Shown: positions 12,110-12,837 of the stretch, piece after piece
How positions within the stretch are numbered: position 1 is the stretch's first letter
Layout of the letters: every line of letters begins with the position of its first letter
Source of the DNA: Clostridiales bacterium UBA5888
GTDB lineage: Bacteria > Bacillota > Clostridia > Oscillospirales > Oscillospiraceae
Reading direction: 5' to 3'
DNA: 12,837 bases
Assembly (NCBI GenBank): GCA_002431965.1
Contig: DJEW01000031.1
Location: 1 to 12,837 of the forward strand
Position numbers and translations under genes: made by a program
Notes under the pieces: generated by a model
The model's input: the letters and a program-made list of their open reading frames with translations, nothing else
Told to the model about the DNA's origin: nothing
Databases searched by the model: none

Positions 12110-12837
12110 ATGAGAGAGAAAAGCAGCGTTGAGGATATAGACCGCAGCATATATGACATCCGTGACGTTGAACATGATGCCTACCGCATGGAGGAGGGGC
12201 TGACGCCCCGGATAATCGACAAGCTGTCCAAGGAAAAGGACGATCCCGTCTGGATGCAGCAATTCAGGCTTCATTCCCTGCAGATATATAACGAGACCCC
12301 CACCCCCGATTGGGGTCCGTCCATAGAGGGACTGGACATTGACCATATCGCCACTTATGTCCGCCCGAACACAAAAATGCAGAACAACTGGGACAACGTG
12401 CCCCAGGATATAAAGGACACGTTTGAGCGCCTTGGCATCCCTGAGGCAGAGCGCAAGTCGCTCGCCGGCGTCGGCGCGCAGTATGACTCTGAGCTTGTCT
12501 ATCACAATGTCCGCGACGAGGTCGCTGCGCAGGGCGTCGTCTATACCGACATGGAGAGCGCCCTTAAAGGCGAGTACGCCGACATGGTTAAGAAGTATTT
12601 TATGAAGCTCGTCACCCCGCGCGACCATAAGTTTGCCGCGCTGCACGGCGCGGTGTGGTCCGGCGGCTCGTTTGTGTACGTGCCCAAGGGCGTGCAGGTG
12701 TCCATCCCGCTTCAGTCGTACTTCCGGCTCAACGCCAAGGGCGCAGGGCAGTTTGAGCATACGCTTATCATCGTTGACGAGGGCGCGAGCCTTCATTTCA
12801 TTGAGGGCTGCTCCGCACCGAAATATAACGTCGCCAA
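12110..12837 (+). CDS. sufB: Fe-S cluster assembly scaffold SufB (N-terminal half, cut by window end)
   Basis: SufB is the scaffold on which the SufBCD complex assembles new iron-sulfur clusters. The visible part is 242 residues of a protein normally about 465-480 long. Recognisable SufB blocks are an N-terminal GLTPRIIDKLSKEKDDP region (about 30-46), WMQQFR, WGPSIEGLDID, RLGIPEAERKSLAGVGAQYD (about 108-127) and, just before the beta-helix core, HGAVWSGGSFVYVPKGVQVS with SYFRLN following it. The cluster- and SufC-binding C-terminal part lies outside the window. The ATG at 12110 has AAGGA (12094-12098) 11 bases upstream; an in-frame GTG at 12101 is possible but too close to that site. It is cotranscribed with sufC. 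Confidence 0.96.
   Translation, partial: MREKSSVEDIDRSIYDIRDVEHDAYRMEEGLTPRIIDKLSKEKDDPVWMQQFRLHSLQIYNETPTPDWGPSIEGLDIDHIATYVRPNTKMQNNWDNVPQDIKDTFERLGIPEAERKSLAGVGAQYDSELVYHNVRDEVAAQGVVYTDMESALKGEYADMVKKYFMKLVTPRDHKFAALHGAVWSGGSFVYVPKGVQVSIPLQSYFRLNAKGAGQFEHTLIIVDEGASLHFIEGCSAPKYNVA

Noticed and set aside
12023..12796. A minus-strand open frame of about 257 codons opposite sufC and sufB
   Set aside because: It lies entirely over two well-conserved suf genes and has no start signals of its own.

Overview
The window looks like chromosome from an anaerobic Clostridia-type Firmicute, most likely a gut Oscillospiraceae-like organism. The reasons are a six-gene rnf cluster in the order C-D-G-E-A, exported lipoproteins with short LAAC/LAGC lipoboxes, purine-rich AGGAGG ribosome binding sites, sigma-A promoters with TTGACA/TATAAT boxes, and a SufC-SufB iron-sulfur assembly operon. 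The taxonomy is inference from gene content only.

Positions 1-1171 are accessory and decayed. On the minus strand is an ISL3-family transposase that leaves the window at its C-terminal side and has no normal start codon. Next to it, on the plus strand, are two gene remnants joined out of frame: part of an EcoRII-C-like type II restriction endonuclease and the C-terminal part of a Vsr (very short patch repair) endonuclease. Together they look like the ruin of one restriction-modification locus. Two convergent terminators (1325-1409) close this region.

Positions 1452-2652 (minus strand) hold a CaCA-family cation antiporter. Its leader, between a strong promoter and the gene, folds like a yybP-ykoY (Mn2+) riboswitch with an overlapping intrinsic terminator, so the antiporter is probably a manganese exporter or Mn-responsive transporter. 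Back to back with that promoter is another one driving a classical short-chain dehydrogenase/reductase (2746-3537). An intergenic region of about 300 bases follows; it holds a long nested hairpin and the next promoter.

Positions 3749-11209 look like one transcription unit: promoter, leader hairpin, a lipoprotein with two tandem repeats, an exported ApbE flavin transferase, rnfC, rnfD, rnfG, rnfE, rnfA and a NusG-domain-II membrane protein, closed by a strong terminator. ApbE would attach FMN to RnfD and RnfG. This Rnf is atypical in several ways: rnfB is absent, RnfA lacks both cysteines and RnfE one of its two cysteines at the positions that normally hold the intramembrane [2Fe-2S] cluster, and RnfG carries two FMN-binding domains instead of one. 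I think this is the most interesting content of the window: either an Rnf variant with a different electron route, or a paralogous complex next to a canonical one elsewhere in the genome.

Positions 11252-12837 start the suf operon with its own promoter: complete sufC and the first half of sufB, cut by the window end. I saw no tRNA, rRNA or CRISPR array.
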